Shown here: positions 40,865 through 49,176 of the stretch, in pieces
How positions within the stretch are numbered: the stretch's first letter is position 1
Layout of the letters: the number at the start of each line of letters is the position of its first letter
From: an uncultured Actinomycetes bacterium
GTDB taxonomy: Bacteria; Actinomycetota; Acidimicrobiia; Acidimicrobiales; Microtrichaceae
Assembly (NCBI GenBank): GCA_903852755.1
Contig: CAINRS010000140.1
Location: forward strand, 1 to 64,000
Direction of reading: 5' to 3'
Length of the DNA: 64,000 nt
Notes under the pieces: generated by a model
Told to the model about the DNA's origin: nothing
What the model saw: the letters and a program-made list of their open reading frames with translations, nothing else
Databases searched by the model: none
Program-made: the position numbers and the translations under genes

Positions 40865-41647
40865 GTGGGTCCCCGGGGTGACGCCGAGCGGTTCGCAGCG
40901 CTGTGGACGGCGGCCGAGCCCGACCTCGAGGCGCTCGTGTCGCTCGTCGGGACGGTGGGTCGTGACGCCCCGGACCCGGGCGCGCTCCTCGACGGCCTCG
41001 CCGAGCGCGTGTCCGGCTCGGTCGGGGACGGCGTGGACGGTGGGCGGGTCCTGGCGGTCCTGTTCGGTGGCGACGGTCTGCGCGGCGATCGGTCGACCTA
41101 CGGCTCGCCGGACAACAGCCTCGTGGACCGCGTGCTCCTCCGTCGGCTCGGGATCCCGCTGTCGCTCTCGGTCGTGGCGGTGCTCGTCGGCCGACGGCTC
41201 GGTGTCCCCTTCGACGCCGTCGGGATGCCCCGCCACGTGCTCCTGCGCGATCCGGTGGCCGGCACGCTCCACGACGTGTTCGACGGGGCACGGATCCTGG
41301 ACGCGACCGGCGCAGCGGAGCTGCTGGCCCGGATCGACCCCGGCACCCCGTGGCGGTCCGAGTTCCTCGAGTCGATGACGGCCCACGAGATCGTCGACCG
41401 GTGGTGCCGGAACCTCCGGGTCGCCCGCACCGCCGTGGGCGATGGTCCCGGCGTCGACCGGATCGTCGGACTCGAACTGTCCCGTCCGGATCCGCCGCCG
41501 GACGCAGTGGTCGTCGCGGTGGGCCGGGCAGCAGGTCGCGGTGCGTTCGCGGAGGCCGCATCGCTGCTGGAGCGTCACGCCCCGGCCGGTCCGGCCGGGG
41601 TCCCCTGGCGCGAACGGGCGCAGCAGTTCCGGGCCCGGCTCAACTAG
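40865..41647 (+). CDS. SirB1-like / transglutaminase-like family protein
   Basis: A 260-residue protein. DNSLVDRVLLRRLGIPLSLSVVAVLVGRRLGVPFDAVGMPRH matches the SirB1 (Transglut_core2) signature, in which NSFL-N-VL-RR-GIPISLSV is followed by GLP-GHF. The family role is not defined; it is related to the transglutaminase fold but normally lacks the full catalytic triad. A Cys-to-Val/Ser-type site here supports a non-enzymatic role. GTG 40865 lies 6 bp after a TACGTT box. The gene ends with one of only four TAG stops in the window. Confidence 0.82.
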   Translation: MGPRGDAERFAALWTAAEPDLEALVSLVGTVGRDAPDPGALLDGLAERVSGSVGDGVDGGRVLAVLFGGDGLRGDRSTYGSPDNSLVDRVLLRRLGIPLSLSVVAVLVGRRLGVPFDAVGMPRHVLLRDPVAGTLHDVFDGARILDATGAAELLARIDPGTPWRSEFLESMTAHEIVDRWCRNLRVARTAVGDGPGVDRIVGLELSRPDPPPDAVVVAVGRAAGRGAFAEAASLLERHAPAGPAGVPWRERAQQFRARLN

Positions 41648-41675
41648 CGGACGCGGCGCACCGTGGGGATCGCCG

Positions 41676-41687
41676 TAGGATCCGGCC
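41676..41687 (+). promoter_or_regulatory. Leaderless promoter -10 for flavin reductase
   Basis: TAGGAT at 41676-41681 and 6 bp (CCGGCC) to GTG 41688. Confidence 0.65.
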
Positions 41688-42290
41688 GTGATCGACCGGG
41701 AGCTCAAGCGGACCCTCGGCCAGATGATGCACGGGGTCCAGGTCGTCGGTGCTGCGCACGACGGTGTGGTCCGTGCGTACTGCTCCCACTGGGTCGTGCA
41801 GGTCAGCTTCGACGAGCCGGTCGTCCTGGCGTCGGTGTCGCCCCGCCACGACACGTACCCGCTGATCCGCTCGAGCGGCCGGTTCACGGTCTCGATCCTC
41901 GCCGGCGACCAGGTCGACGCAGGCCAGTACTTCTCCTACCCGGGGCGGAAGTTCCACCACATCGCCGAGGAGTTCCTCGAACTCAACGAGGCCGGGCTGC
42001 CGGTGGTCGTCGACTCGATCGGATGGTTGCAGTGCGAGGTCGCCGAGGTGCGCGAGTCCTGGGAGGACGGCACGCCGTTCGACCACCACCTCGTCCTCGC
42101 CCGGGTGAGCGCCGTCGGCCCCGGACGTCTCCGGGAGCCGCCGCTCCTGTACTCCTCGCGTCTCGGCTGGCGTGTGGCGGGTGACCGGGCGAGGGAGCCG
42201 GGTCGCTCGATCCGGGACGAACTGCTCGAACGACTCACCGCGGCCGGGTTCGACGCCCCGGGGCCCGCAGCGGGTGAGGCAGTGGACTGA
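41688..42290 (+). CDS. Flavin-reductase-domain protein (FMN-binding split barrel)
   Basis: A 200-residue protein with the flavin-reductase-like core: VQVVGAAHDGVVRAYCSHWVVQVSFDEPVV and a run VLASVSPRHDTYPLIRSSGRFTVSILA, where the substrate/flavin-binding Ser and Arg lie. The ending, after LLYSSRLGWR, is typical of small flavin reductases that hand FMNH2 to a monooxygenase. No monooxygenase lies next to it. The last codons and stop sit in a 21-bp tandem duplication. Confidence 0.85.
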   Translation: MIDRELKRTLGQMMHGVQVVGAAHDGVVRAYCSHWVVQVSFDEPVVLASVSPRHDTYPLIRSSGRFTVSILAGDQVDAGQYFSYPGRKFHHIAEEFLELNEAGLPVVVDSIGWLQCEVAEVRESWEDGTPFDHHLVLARVSAVGPGRLREPPLLYSSRLGWRVAGDRAREPGRSIRDELLERLTAAGFDAPGPAAGEAVD

Positions 42291-42314
42291 GGCGGTGAGG
42301 CAGAGGACTGAGGG
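42273..42314 (+). repeat. 21-bp tandem duplication spanning a stop codon
   Basis: 42273-42293 and 42294-42314 are direct repeats with two mismatches. Each carries a TGA; the first is the flavin reductase stop, so the 3' end of the gene is duplicated downstream. Confidence 0.85.
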
Positions 42315-42323
42315 GGTGTGCCC

Positions 42324-42337
42324 GGCGGGGGCCCGCC
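42324..42337 (+). terminator. Hairpin after flavin reductase
   Basis: GGCGGG (42324-42329) and CCCGCC (42332-42337) pair across GG. It lies 34 bp after the stop; the tight loop means fewer pairs form in practice. No T-tract. Confidence 0.4.
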
Positions 42338-42388
42338 CGTTCGGTGGCGTGTCGCACCGGCGGCTCGGCCGGTGAGCGAGGGTCGGGG

Positions 42389-42435
42389 TAGCCTCACCAC
42401 GAGCCGTCGACGCGGCGGACGCGACACTTCGGGAG
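42389..42435 (+). promoter_or_regulatory. -10 element and ribosome binding site of acyl-CoA dehydrogenase gene
   Basis: TAGCCT at 42389-42394 predicts transcription from about 42401; GGGAG at 42431-42435 precedes ATG 42441. This gene is therefore leadered, unlike many neighbours. Confidence 0.5.
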
Positions 42436-42440
42436 CCACC

Positions 42441-43613
42441 ATGTCCGACGAGACCCTGGTCAACGAGGCGCTCGACCGCCTCCTCGCGGAGCACGATCCA
42501 GCATCGATCGAGGAGCGCTCGTTCCTCGAGGCCCAGTACGACGCGGGCCTCGCCTGGGTGCACTTCCCGGAGGGCTGGGGCGGACTCGGGGTGACCCCGA
42601 AGCTGCAGAAGATCGTGATCGAGCGGATCGCGCGGGCCGGTGGTCCGATCGGCGGGGCACGCAACCCGATCGGGTACGGCATGTGCGCTCCGGCGGTGGT
42701 GACGCACGGGACCGACGAGCAGCGGGGCCTGCTCCGCTCGCTGTTCTCCAACGAGCACATCTGGTGCCAGCTGTTCTCCGAACCCGGCGCAGGATCCGAC
42801 GTCGCATCGCTCGCGATGCGGGCCGACCGGGACGGGGACGAGTGGCTGATCAACGGCCAGAAGGTCTGGACGACCCTCGCCCACGTCTCCCGCTACGGAC
42901 TGCTGATCGCCCGGACCAACCCCGACGTGCCGAAGCACCGGGGGATCACGGCGTTCATCGTCGACATGGAGGCCGACGGGGTGGAGGTCCGGCCGCTGCG
43001 CCAGATGACCGGTGAGGCCGAGTTCAACGAGGTCTACTTCACCGACGTGCGCGTCCCCGATTCGATGCGGCTCGACGCTGAGGGCCAGGGATGGGCGGTG
43101 TCCATCACGACGCTGATGAACGAGCGGGTCTCGATCGGCGGCGGGACGCCACCGCGGGGTTCGGGCCCGATCGCCCATCTGATCGATCTCTGGCGCAAGC
43201 AGGCATCGGACGACCCGGTGATGCGCGACCGGGTGGCACGACTGTGGATCCAGGCCGAGGTGAACCGGCTCAACAACGTGCGGGCAGCAGCGAACCGTCG
43301 GGCGGGGACGCCGGGCCCCGAGGGGTCGGTCGCCAAACTGGCCATGGCCGAACTCAACAAGGTGATCTACGAGACCGCGCTCGACATCCTGGGCGCCGAC
43401 GGGATGCTCTACGGCTCCTACGAGCTGGTTCGCCCCCGCCACGCGCTGTTCACCGACGACCTGTCGAAGAACTTCCTGCGTGCGCGTGCCAACTCCATCG
43501 AGGGCGGGACGAGCGAGGTGCTCCGCAACATCCTCGGCGAGCGGGTGCTCGGTCTCCCCGGCGACGTCCGCGTGGACAAGGAACTCCCGTGGAAGGACGT
43601 GCCACGTTCCTGA
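42441..43613 (+). CDS. Acyl-CoA dehydrogenase
   Basis: A 390-residue flavoenzyme that oxidises an acyl-CoA to its 2-enoyl-CoA. WCQLFSEPGAGSDVASLAMRADRDGDEWLINGQKVWTT carries the FAD-binding signature; RGITAFIVDMEADGVEVRPL and NEVYFTDVRVPDSMRL are the middle-domain motifs; ANSIEGGTSEVLRNILGERVLGLP is the C-terminal part of the active site. It resembles FadE-type dehydrogenases of actinobacterial lipid and steroid catabolism. Substrate unknown. Start ATG 42441 is set by the GGGAG site. Confidence 0.92.
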   Translation: MSDETLVNEALDRLLAEHDPASIEERSFLEAQYDAGLAWVHFPEGWGGLGVTPKLQKIVIERIARAGGPIGGARNPIGYGMCAPAVVTHGTDEQRGLLRSLFSNEHIWCQLFSEPGAGSDVASLAMRADRDGDEWLINGQKVWTTLAHVSRYGLLIARTNPDVPKHRGITAFIVDMEADGVEVRPLRQMTGEAEFNEVYFTDVRVPDSMRLDAEGQGWAVSITTLMNERVSIGGGTPPRGSGPIAHLIDLWRKQASDDPVMRDRVARLWIQAEVNRLNNVRAAANRRAGTPGPEGSVAKLAMAELNKVIYETALDILGADGMLYGSYELVRPRHALFTDDLSKNFLRARANSIEGGTSEVLRNILGERVLGLPGDVRVDKELPWKDVPRS

Positions 43614-43625
43614 CACGTCAGCCCG

Positions 43626-43638
43626 TAGCCTCGCGGGG
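43626..43638 (+). promoter_or_regulatory. Leaderless promoter -10 for pyruvate kinase
   Basis: TAGCCT at 43626-43631 and 7 bp to GTG 43639. Confidence 0.6.
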
Positions 43639-45075
43639 GTGACCCGCCGGACCAAGATCGTCGCCACCATCGGACCTGCCTCGGATTCCCCGGCGGTGCT
43701 CGAGCAGGTGTTCCTCGCCGGGGCCGACGTCGCCCGGATCGGACTGGCCCACGGGTCACTCGAGGAGGCCCTCGCCCGCTACCGGACCGTCCGCTCGGTC
43801 GCCGAGCGGCTGCGTCGTCCCGTCGGCACGATGGTCGACCTGCCCGGTCCGAAGGTGCGGCTGGCGTCGTTCGGCTCGGCGCCGACCCTGCTCGCCACCG
43901 ACTCGACCGTCGAGTTGGTCCCGGGGTTGCAGGAGTCGAGTGCCACCAGACTCGGGGTCGACTACGAGGGCCTGCTCACCGACGTGCGACCGGGGGACCT
44001 GCTCGCGGTCGGTGACGGGAGCGTCTCCCTGCAGGTCGAGTCGGTCGACCGGGACCGCGTCACCGCCCGGGTGGCCTACGGGGGCATGACCCAGGGGCGT
44101 CCCGGTCTCCACGTCCCGAGCGAACGGCTCGGCATCACCTCACCGACGGAGCAGGACCTGCGCTTCCTCGACGCCTTCGTCGAGGCCGGTGTCGACATCG
44201 TCGCCGTCAGCTTCGTCCGTTCGGCCCACGACATCCGGAGGATCGGGACCGAGCCGCACCCCCGGGGACCACTCGTCGTCGCCAAGATCGAGACGCGAGC
44301 AGCGGTCGAGAACCTCGACGGGATCATCGCCGAGTCCGGAGCCATCATGATCGCCCGGGGGGACCTGGGAACCGAGCTGGGGATCGAGGAGCTCCCGCTC
44401 CTGCAGAAGCGCATCACCCGAGACTGCATCTCCGGCGGCAAGCCGGTGATCACCGCGACGCAGATGTTCGAGTCGATGATCACCTCCCCGGCACCGACCC
44501 GTGCCGAGGTGTCCGACGTGGCGAACGCGATCTTCGACGGGACCTCGGCGGTCATGCTCTCGGCGGAGACCGCGGTCGGCCACGACCCCGTGGCCGCCGT
44601 GGCGGCGATGTCGCGGGTGGCCGCTCGTGCGGATCAGGAGTTCGACTTCGACGCGTGGGCCCGCCGCATCCGTCTGCTGCGTCGCTCCGCCGTGGGGGAG
44701 TCCGCAGGGGCGCGGATCACCGACGCCATGACCGCTGCGGCGTGGCGGGCCGCCACGGAGATGGACGTCGAGGCGATCATCTGCATCTCCGACACCGGCT
44801 TCACCGTCCGTTCGATGGCGCGCTTCCGGCCCTCGATGCCGATCGTCGCGTTCAGCCCTGACGAGCGGACCGTGCGGCAGCTCACCCTGAGCTGGGGAAC
44901 CATCCCGGTCCGGGCGGAGTCCCGGGTCGACACGACCGACCGGATGGACGAGCTGATCGCTGCGGCGCGGGACGCCGGTCTGGTCCGGTCGGGTCAGCTC
45001 GTCGCGGTGCTCGCGGGAGCGGGGGACCGGTCGGTGCGCGCCACCGACGTCCTGCGCGTGTCACGGGTGCCGTGA
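43639..45075 (+). CDS. pyk: Pyruvate kinase with altered monovalent-cation site
   Basis: A 478-residue enzyme converting phosphoenolpyruvate and ADP to pyruvate and ATP. KIET, ARGDLGTELG and TATQMFESMITSPAPTRAEVSDVANA are catalytic and ligand motifs of the family. The N-terminal motif, normally RxNFSHG, is RIGLAHG: Arg33 and His38 are kept but Gly35 and Ala37 replace the Asn and Ser that bind K+. In the next site, Asp67 is kept, Leu68 replaces Thr, and Lys72 occupies the position of Glu117 of muscle enzyme, a change associated with K+-independent pyruvate kinases. GTG 43639 follows a TAGCCT box by 7 bp. Confidence 0.92.
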   Translation: MTRRTKIVATIGPASDSPAVLEQVFLAGADVARIGLAHGSLEEALARYRTVRSVAERLRRPVGTMVDLPGPKVRLASFGSAPTLLATDSTVELVPGLQESSATRLGVDYEGLLTDVRPGDLLAVGDGSVSLQVESVDRDRVTARVAYGGMTQGRPGLHVPSERLGITSPTEQDLRFLDAFVEAGVDIVAVSFVRSAHDIRRIGTEPHPRGPLVVAKIETRAAVENLDGIIAESGAIMIARGDLGTELGIEELPLLQKRITRDCISGGKPVITATQMFESMITSPAPTRAEVSDVANAIFDGTSAVMLSAETAVGHDPVAAVAAMSRVAARADQEFDFDAWARRIRLLRRSAVGESAGARITDAMTAAAWRAATEMDVEAIICISDTGFTVRSMARFRPSMPIVAFSPDERTVRQLTLSWGTIPVRAESRVDTTDRMDELIAAARDAGLVRSGQLVAVLAGAGDRSVRATDVLRVSRVP

Positions 45076-45821
45076 CGACGGTCCGGCGGTGGGGGCCCCA
45101 CGAGGCTCCGACAGTTGTCGTCATGGTCCACGGCGTGATGGACCGAGCTGCGAGCTTCGGTCGGCTCGGCCGTCGGCTCACCGCTGCTCCGGGAGTCGCT
45201 GCGCTGGCGTACGACCGGCGCGGGTACGAGAGCGCCATCGGTGTGGGTCCCGGCGGCCTGGACGACCACGCAGGTGACCTGGTGCAGGTGGTCGACGGGC
45301 TGCAGGCCGAGCGGGTCGTCGTGTTCGGTCACTCCTACGGGGGCACCGTCGCCTGGCACGCCGTTGCCCGTGGACTGCTCCCGGCCGCAGTGGCCACCTA
45401 CGAGAGCCCCGTGCCGTCGTTGCCCGGCTACCGCGACGACCTGGCCGCCTCGACCCTGAGGGTCGCCGACGCCTCGGGGCCCGAGTCCGCCGTCACCCAC
45501 TTCGGCAGTGCGGTGCTCGGCCGGCCCAACTGGGATCGGCTCCGGCCGGAGTTCCTGGACCTCCGACTCGCCGAGGGTCCCGCCGTCGTCGCGGACCTCC
45601 GTTCGCTCGCGGACGCCTCCGTGCCGACACCACCGGCGTCGGTGGACCGCCACGTCGCCTACGGCTCCGCCAGCGTGCCCCACGAGGCCGTGGTCGCCGG
45701 CGAACTCGCCGAGCTCCTCGGGGTCACCGCGGTCGCGATCCCGGACGCCGGTCACGGTGTCCACCTGACGCACCCCGACGCCTGCAGTCGTTGGCTCCTC
45801 GGGGCGGTCGCAGCGTCCTGA
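45072..45821 (+). CDS. Alpha/beta hydrolase
   Basis: A 249-residue serine hydrolase. VVVMVHGVMDRAASFGRL is the oxyanion-hole strand, VFGHSYGGTVAW holds the nucleophile (GHSYGG), and DAGHGVHLTHPD contains the catalytic His. The acid is likely in the strand before it (DRHVAYGSASVPHE region). Its GTG overlaps the pyruvate kinase stop (GTGA), so it is coupled to it. Substrate unknown. Confidence 0.88.
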   Translation: MTTVRRWGPHEAPTVVVMVHGVMDRAASFGRLGRRLTAAPGVAALAYDRRGYESAIGVGPGGLDDHAGDLVQVVDGLQAERVVVFGHSYGGTVAWHAVARGLLPAAVATYESPVPSLPGYRDDLAASTLRVADASGPESAVTHFGSAVLGRPNWDRLRPEFLDLRLAEGPAVVADLRSLADASVPTPPASVDRHVAYGSASVPHEAVVAGELAELLGVTAVAIPDAGHGVHLTHPDACSRWLLGAVAAS

Positions 45822-45829
45822 TCCATCGG

Positions 45830-45842
45830 TACCATTCCACGG
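45830..45842 (+). promoter_or_regulatory. Leaderless promoter -10 for patatin gene
   Basis: TACCAT at 45830-45835 and 7 bp to GTG 45843. Confidence 0.6.
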
Positions 45843-46871
45843 GTGGTCGCCCTGCGGACGCGGACTCGTCGACGTCACCGCCGTGCGTTCGTGCTGTCCG
45901 GTGGCGGGAACCTGGGAGCGCTCCAGGTGGGGATGTTACGGGCGCTCGTCGAGTTCGGCGTCGAACCCGACGTGGTGCTCGGTTGTTCGGTCGGTGCGAT
46001 CAACGGCGCGGCCTTCGCACTCCGTCCCGACCTCGCCGGCGTGGAGCTGCTCGAGGAGTTCTGGACTCGGCCGGACGGGGCCGAGGTCATGCCCGGGTCG
46101 CGGCTGCCCCCGATCGTGTCGATGCTCCGCCGCGGGGAGTCGCTCCACACGGGGGAGGGCCTCCGGTCGAGGCTCGGCGACCTCCTCGGCGGGGCGGCGC
46201 GGTTCGACGACACCATCGTGCCGTTCCAGTGCGTGGCCGCGGACGTCGACAGCGCAGTGGAGACCTGGTTCGACGAGGGACCGTTGATCCCACCCGTGAC
46301 GGCGTCGGCGGCGATGCCCGCCGTGTTCCCGGTCGTGGAGGTCGCCGGACGCCGCTACCTCGACGGAGGCGCGGTCAACAACGTCCCGATCTCGAGGGCG
46401 ATCGAGCTCGGATGCGACGAGGTGATCGTGCTGCACGTCGGTCTGCACGGTCGACCCGACGCGAGCATCCGGCGACCGCTGGATGCGGCGCTGCAGGCCT
46501 ACTGGGTCGCCCGGAACGCGCGGTTCGCGAACGACCTCGCCAACCTGCCGGACGGCGTCGAGGCGGTCATCCTGCCTCCGGGTGAGCGTCCGGACGTCCG
46601 GTTCGACGACTTCAGCCAGAGCGCTGAGCTGATCCGTCGTGGCCACCGCAACGCGACCCGGTTCCTCGAACGGCGGGCCGGGGCGACGGAGCTCCGTGCC
46701 GGGCCGGTCGACCGGCTCCGCACGGGTCTCCGACCGCGGGCGTGGCTCGCAGAGGTCCGTCGCGCTGCGGTCGACCCCGAGGGCGCGGTGCTCCGAGCGG
46801 AACCGGGGTCGTCCGAGTCGACCGACCGGACCGAGTCCGCTCCACCCGGTCCTCCGTCGGCCGAGGGGTAG
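45843..46871 (+). CDS. Patatin-like phospholipase
   Basis: A 342-residue protein with the patatin dyad: the oxyanion-hole glycines in VLSGGGNLGALQVG, the nucleophile Ser in GCSVGAING (GXSXG), and the catalytic Asp in YLDGGAVNNVP. Patatins hydrolyse acyl groups of lipids. The N-terminal 14 residues are strongly basic and the last 40 residues are Ser/Glu-rich. Its stop is TAG at 46869-46871, which is also the first half of the -10 box of the next gene. Confidence 0.92.
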   Translation: MVALRTRTRRRHRRAFVLSGGGNLGALQVGMLRALVEFGVEPDVVLGCSVGAINGAAFALRPDLAGVELLEEFWTRPDGAEVMPGSRLPPIVSMLRRGESLHTGEGLRSRLGDLLGGAARFDDTIVPFQCVAADVDSAVETWFDEGPLIPPVTASAAMPAVFPVVEVAGRRYLDGGAVNNVPISRAIELGCDEVIVLHVGLHGRPDASIRRPLDAALQAYWVARNARFANDLANLPDGVEAVILPPGERPDVRFDDFSQSAELIRRGHRNATRFLERRAGATELRAGPVDRLRTGLRPRAWLAEVRRAAVDPEGAVLRAEPGSSESTDRTESAPPGPPSAEG

Positions 46872-46880
46872 CATCCCGTC
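46869..46880 (+). promoter_or_regulatory. Leaderless promoter -10 overlapping the patatin stop codon
   Basis: TAGCAT at 46869-46874 and 6 bp (CCCGTC) to GTG 46881. TAG 46869-46871 is the patatin stop codon. Confidence 0.65.
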
Positions 46881-47315
46881 GTGTCCGACCAGCCAGTGCA
46901 CCTGTCCCCGGGCGGTCCGCCCAGCACCGTCCTACCGGCCGAGGATCCGGTCGCGCTCGCTGCGATCGAGGCCGCACTCGCTGCGCCCGAGGGCGACCGG
47001 CGGCGGCTCGTTGCCGAGGTGGTCGCAGCCAATCCGGACCTGCTGGCCGGTTGGGCCGCGCTCGGGTCCGTGGCCCGGGACGAGGTCGAGGCCTACGCGT
47101 GCTACCGGGTCGGCTACCACCGGGGCCTGGACCGCATGCGCGCCTCGGGCTGGCGTGGCACCGGGTACCTGCCCGCAGCTGCGCCGTCGAACCGAGGATT
47201 CCTCGACTCCCTCGAGGGCCTCGCTGCGACCGCCGCCCGACTCGGCGAGGCAGACGAGGCGGAACGCTGCCGACACTTCCTCGTGCAGCTCGACCCCGAC
47301 ACCTACCGGTGGTGA
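46881..47315 (+). CDS. DUF3151 protein
   Basis: A 144-residue protein of an actinobacterial family of unknown role. GGPPSTVLPAEDPV at the N-terminus, AYACYRVGYHRGLDRMRASGWRG in the middle and NRGFLDSLEGLAATAARLGEADEAERCRHFL at the end follow the DUF3151 pattern, which has an alpha-helical, TPR-like look. It overlaps the next gene by GTGA. GTG 46881 has a TAGCAT box 6 bp upstream. Confidence 0.88.
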   Translation: MSDQPVHLSPGGPPSTVLPAEDPVALAAIEAALAAPEGDRRRLVAEVVAANPDLLAGWAALGSVARDEVEAYACYRVGYHRGLDRMRASGWRGTGYLPAAAPSNRGFLDSLEGLAATAARLGEADEAERCRHFLVQLDPDTYRW

Positions 47316-48580
47316 GCGACGCCGGGGGGAACCCCGAACTCCCACACTCGGGCAGGGCGGCGGACGAGATCCTGGCCGGGGTCCGGGCCGAGCGCGCCGG
47401 TGACCTGGACTGGCGTGGCGGCCGGGCGTTCTCCTTGGTCTACAACGTCGACGACCCCGAGCTCGAGCGCCTCCAGCACGAGATCGCCGGCATCCTCCTG
47501 CACGAGAACGCACTCAATCCGTTCCGGTACCGGACGCTGCTGCGCATGGAGGCCGAGCTGCTCTCCTTCGCCCGGTCGTTGTTCGGCGCGGGGGCCGCAG
47601 CCCTGTCGTCCGGGGGCACCGAGTCGATCTTCCTCGCGGTGCTGACGGCTCGCGAGGAGGCGGCGGCACGCGGCGTCGGCGACCCGCAGGTCGTCGCCGC
47701 GTCCACGGCGCACCCGGCGTTCGCCAAGGCCTGTCACTACCTCGGCCTGGAGCTGACCCTCCTCCCGGTCGACGCCGGCGGCCGCGCCGATCCCGATCGC
47801 TTCGCCACCGAGGTCTCCGACCGGACGGCGCTCGTGGTCGGGAGCGCCCCCTGCTACCCGTACGGGGTGGTCGACCCGATCCCGGAGCTGGCGGCGATCG
47901 CCGTGGACGCCGGCACGCTCTGCCACGTGGATGCCTGCCTCGGGGGGTACCTCCTCCCGTTCTGGGAACGACTCGACCAGCCGGTTCCGCAGTGGGACTT
48001 CCGCGTCGAGGGCGTCACCTCGCTGTCTGCGGACATCCACAAGTACGGATACAGCTACAAGGGCGCGTCCACCATCCTCTATCGGGACCGCGAGCTCCAG
48101 CAGCGCCAACTGTTCATGTACGACTCCTGGCCAGGGGGGCTCTACGCGTCGATGTCCGCGGCCGGGACCCGTCCCGGCGCTCCGATCGCCGGGGCCTGGG
48201 CCACGATGGTCCACCTCGGCGAGCAGGGCTACCTGCGGCTCGCCCGTCGGGTGCTGACCGCCACCGAGGGGTTCCGTGCCGCCGTCGAGGGAGTGGACGG
48301 CCTCCGCATCACGGGCGAGCCCGACCTGTCGATCTTCGAGTTCGGGGCCGATCGCGACGCCGTGGACCCGCCCGACATCGGGGCGGTGGGCGACGCGATG
48401 GACGAACGGGGTTGGAACCTGGACCGTCAGCAGGGAGGCCTCCACGTGATGCTGTCCCCGGGGCACGACCGCGTGGTCGAGGACTTCGCCGGCGACCTGG
48501 CTGCCTCGGTCGACGAGGCCCGGGCCGGGAGGGTGGCAACCGGAAGCGGGCTCGCCTACGGAGGCGTGGTCGACGAGTGA
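47312..48580 (+). CDS. PLP-dependent decarboxylase/lyase (sphingosine-1-phosphate lyase-like)
   Basis: A 422-residue group II PLP enzyme. SSGGTESIFLAVLTARE is the phosphate-binding part, HVDACLGGYLLPF holds the Asp that contacts the pyridine nitrogen, and SLSADIHKYGYSYKGASTILYRD contains the Schiff-base Lys. HENALNPFRYRTLLRMEAE near residues 60-80 is a feature of sphingosine-1-phosphate lyase and tyrosine-decarboxylase-like proteins. The substrate cannot be read; bacterial homologues include amino-acid decarboxylases as well as lyases. GTG 47312 overlaps the DUF3151 stop and the 3' end overlaps mobA by GTGA. Confidence 0.86.
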   Translation: MSDAGGNPELPHSGRAADEILAGVRAERAGDLDWRGGRAFSLVYNVDDPELERLQHEIAGILLHENALNPFRYRTLLRMEAELLSFARSLFGAGAAALSSGGTESIFLAVLTAREEAAARGVGDPQVVAASTAHPAFAKACHYLGLELTLLPVDAGGRADPDRFATEVSDRTALVVGSAPCYPYGVVDPIPELAAIAVDAGTLCHVDACLGGYLLPFWERLDQPVPQWDFRVEGVTSLSADIHKYGYSYKGASTILYRDRELQQRQLFMYDSWPGGLYASMSAAGTRPGAPIAGAWATMVHLGEQGYLRLARRVLTATEGFRAAVEGVDGLRITGEPDLSIFEFGADRDAVDPPDIGAVGDAMDERGWNLDRQQGGLHVMLSPGHDRVVEDFAGDLAASVDEARAGRVATGSGLAYGGVVDE

Positions 48581-49167
48581 GGCTCGACCACTGGTCGGCT
48601 GCGGTCCTGTGCGGGGGGCGTTCGACCCGGATGGGGTCGGACAAGGCGCTGCTGCCGGGGCCGGACGGACCGTGGGCCGCCGGGGTCGCCGCAGCGATCC
48701 GGGCCGCCGGGATCGACGACGTCAGCTTCGTCGGTGGTGACGCAACGGCGCTCGCTGTCCACGGGCCGGTGATCGAGGACGACGATCCCGGTGCCGGTCC
48801 CCTCGCTGCCGTCGCGACGTTCGCCCGCCGGCGCCCGGGGCGGTCGATCCTCGTGTGCGCCTGCGACCTGCCCGCGCTCGACGCCCCGTCGCTCCGTCCG
48901 CTGCTCGAAGCGGTCGAACGCGGGGACCGCGGTGTCACGCCGCTGGTCGAGGGGCGTCCGGCGTGGTCGGTCCTGGCCCTCTCGGCAGGCGGTGCAGCTG
49001 CGGTCTGCGTGGCGGTCGAGGCCGGCGCGAGGGCGCTCCACGAGGGAGCCGCCGCTGCGGGTGTGGTCGGGCTCGACCTTCCGGTCCGACCGTTCGTGGA
49101 CGTCGACACCCCGGGGGAGGGCACAGGCCGTGGTCCGGTTCCGCCGGAGCCGTGCACCGAGGGGTAG
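48577..49167 (+). CDS. mobA: Molybdenum cofactor guanylyltransferase
   Basis: A 196-residue nucleotidyltransferase. VLCGGRSTRMGSDKALL is the G-rich GTP/phosphate motif with the conserved R-M-G-x-DK, and CACDLPALDAPSLRPLLEA carries the metal-binding Asp. MobA links GMP to molybdopterin-Mo to form the bis-MGD or MGD cofactor. It is coupled by GTGA to the PLP enzyme and has no other molybdenum-cofactor gene nearby. Its TAG stop is part of the rhodanese -10 box. Confidence 0.87.
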   Translation: MRLDHWSAAVLCGGRSTRMGSDKALLPGPDGPWAAGVAAAIRAAGIDDVSFVGGDATALAVHGPVIEDDDPGAGPLAAVATFARRRPGRSILVCACDLPALDAPSLRPLLEAVERGDRGVTPLVEGRPAWSVLALSAGGAAAVCVAVEAGARALHEGAAAAGVVGLDLPVRPFVDVDTPGEGTGRGPVPPEPCTEG

Positions 49168-49176
49168 CGTGGAGAT
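49165..49176 (+). promoter_or_regulatory. Leaderless promoter -10 overlapping the mobA stop codon
   Basis: TAGCGT at 49165-49170 and 6 bp (GGAGAT) to GTG 49177. TAG 49165-49167 is the mobA stop. Confidence 0.65.
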
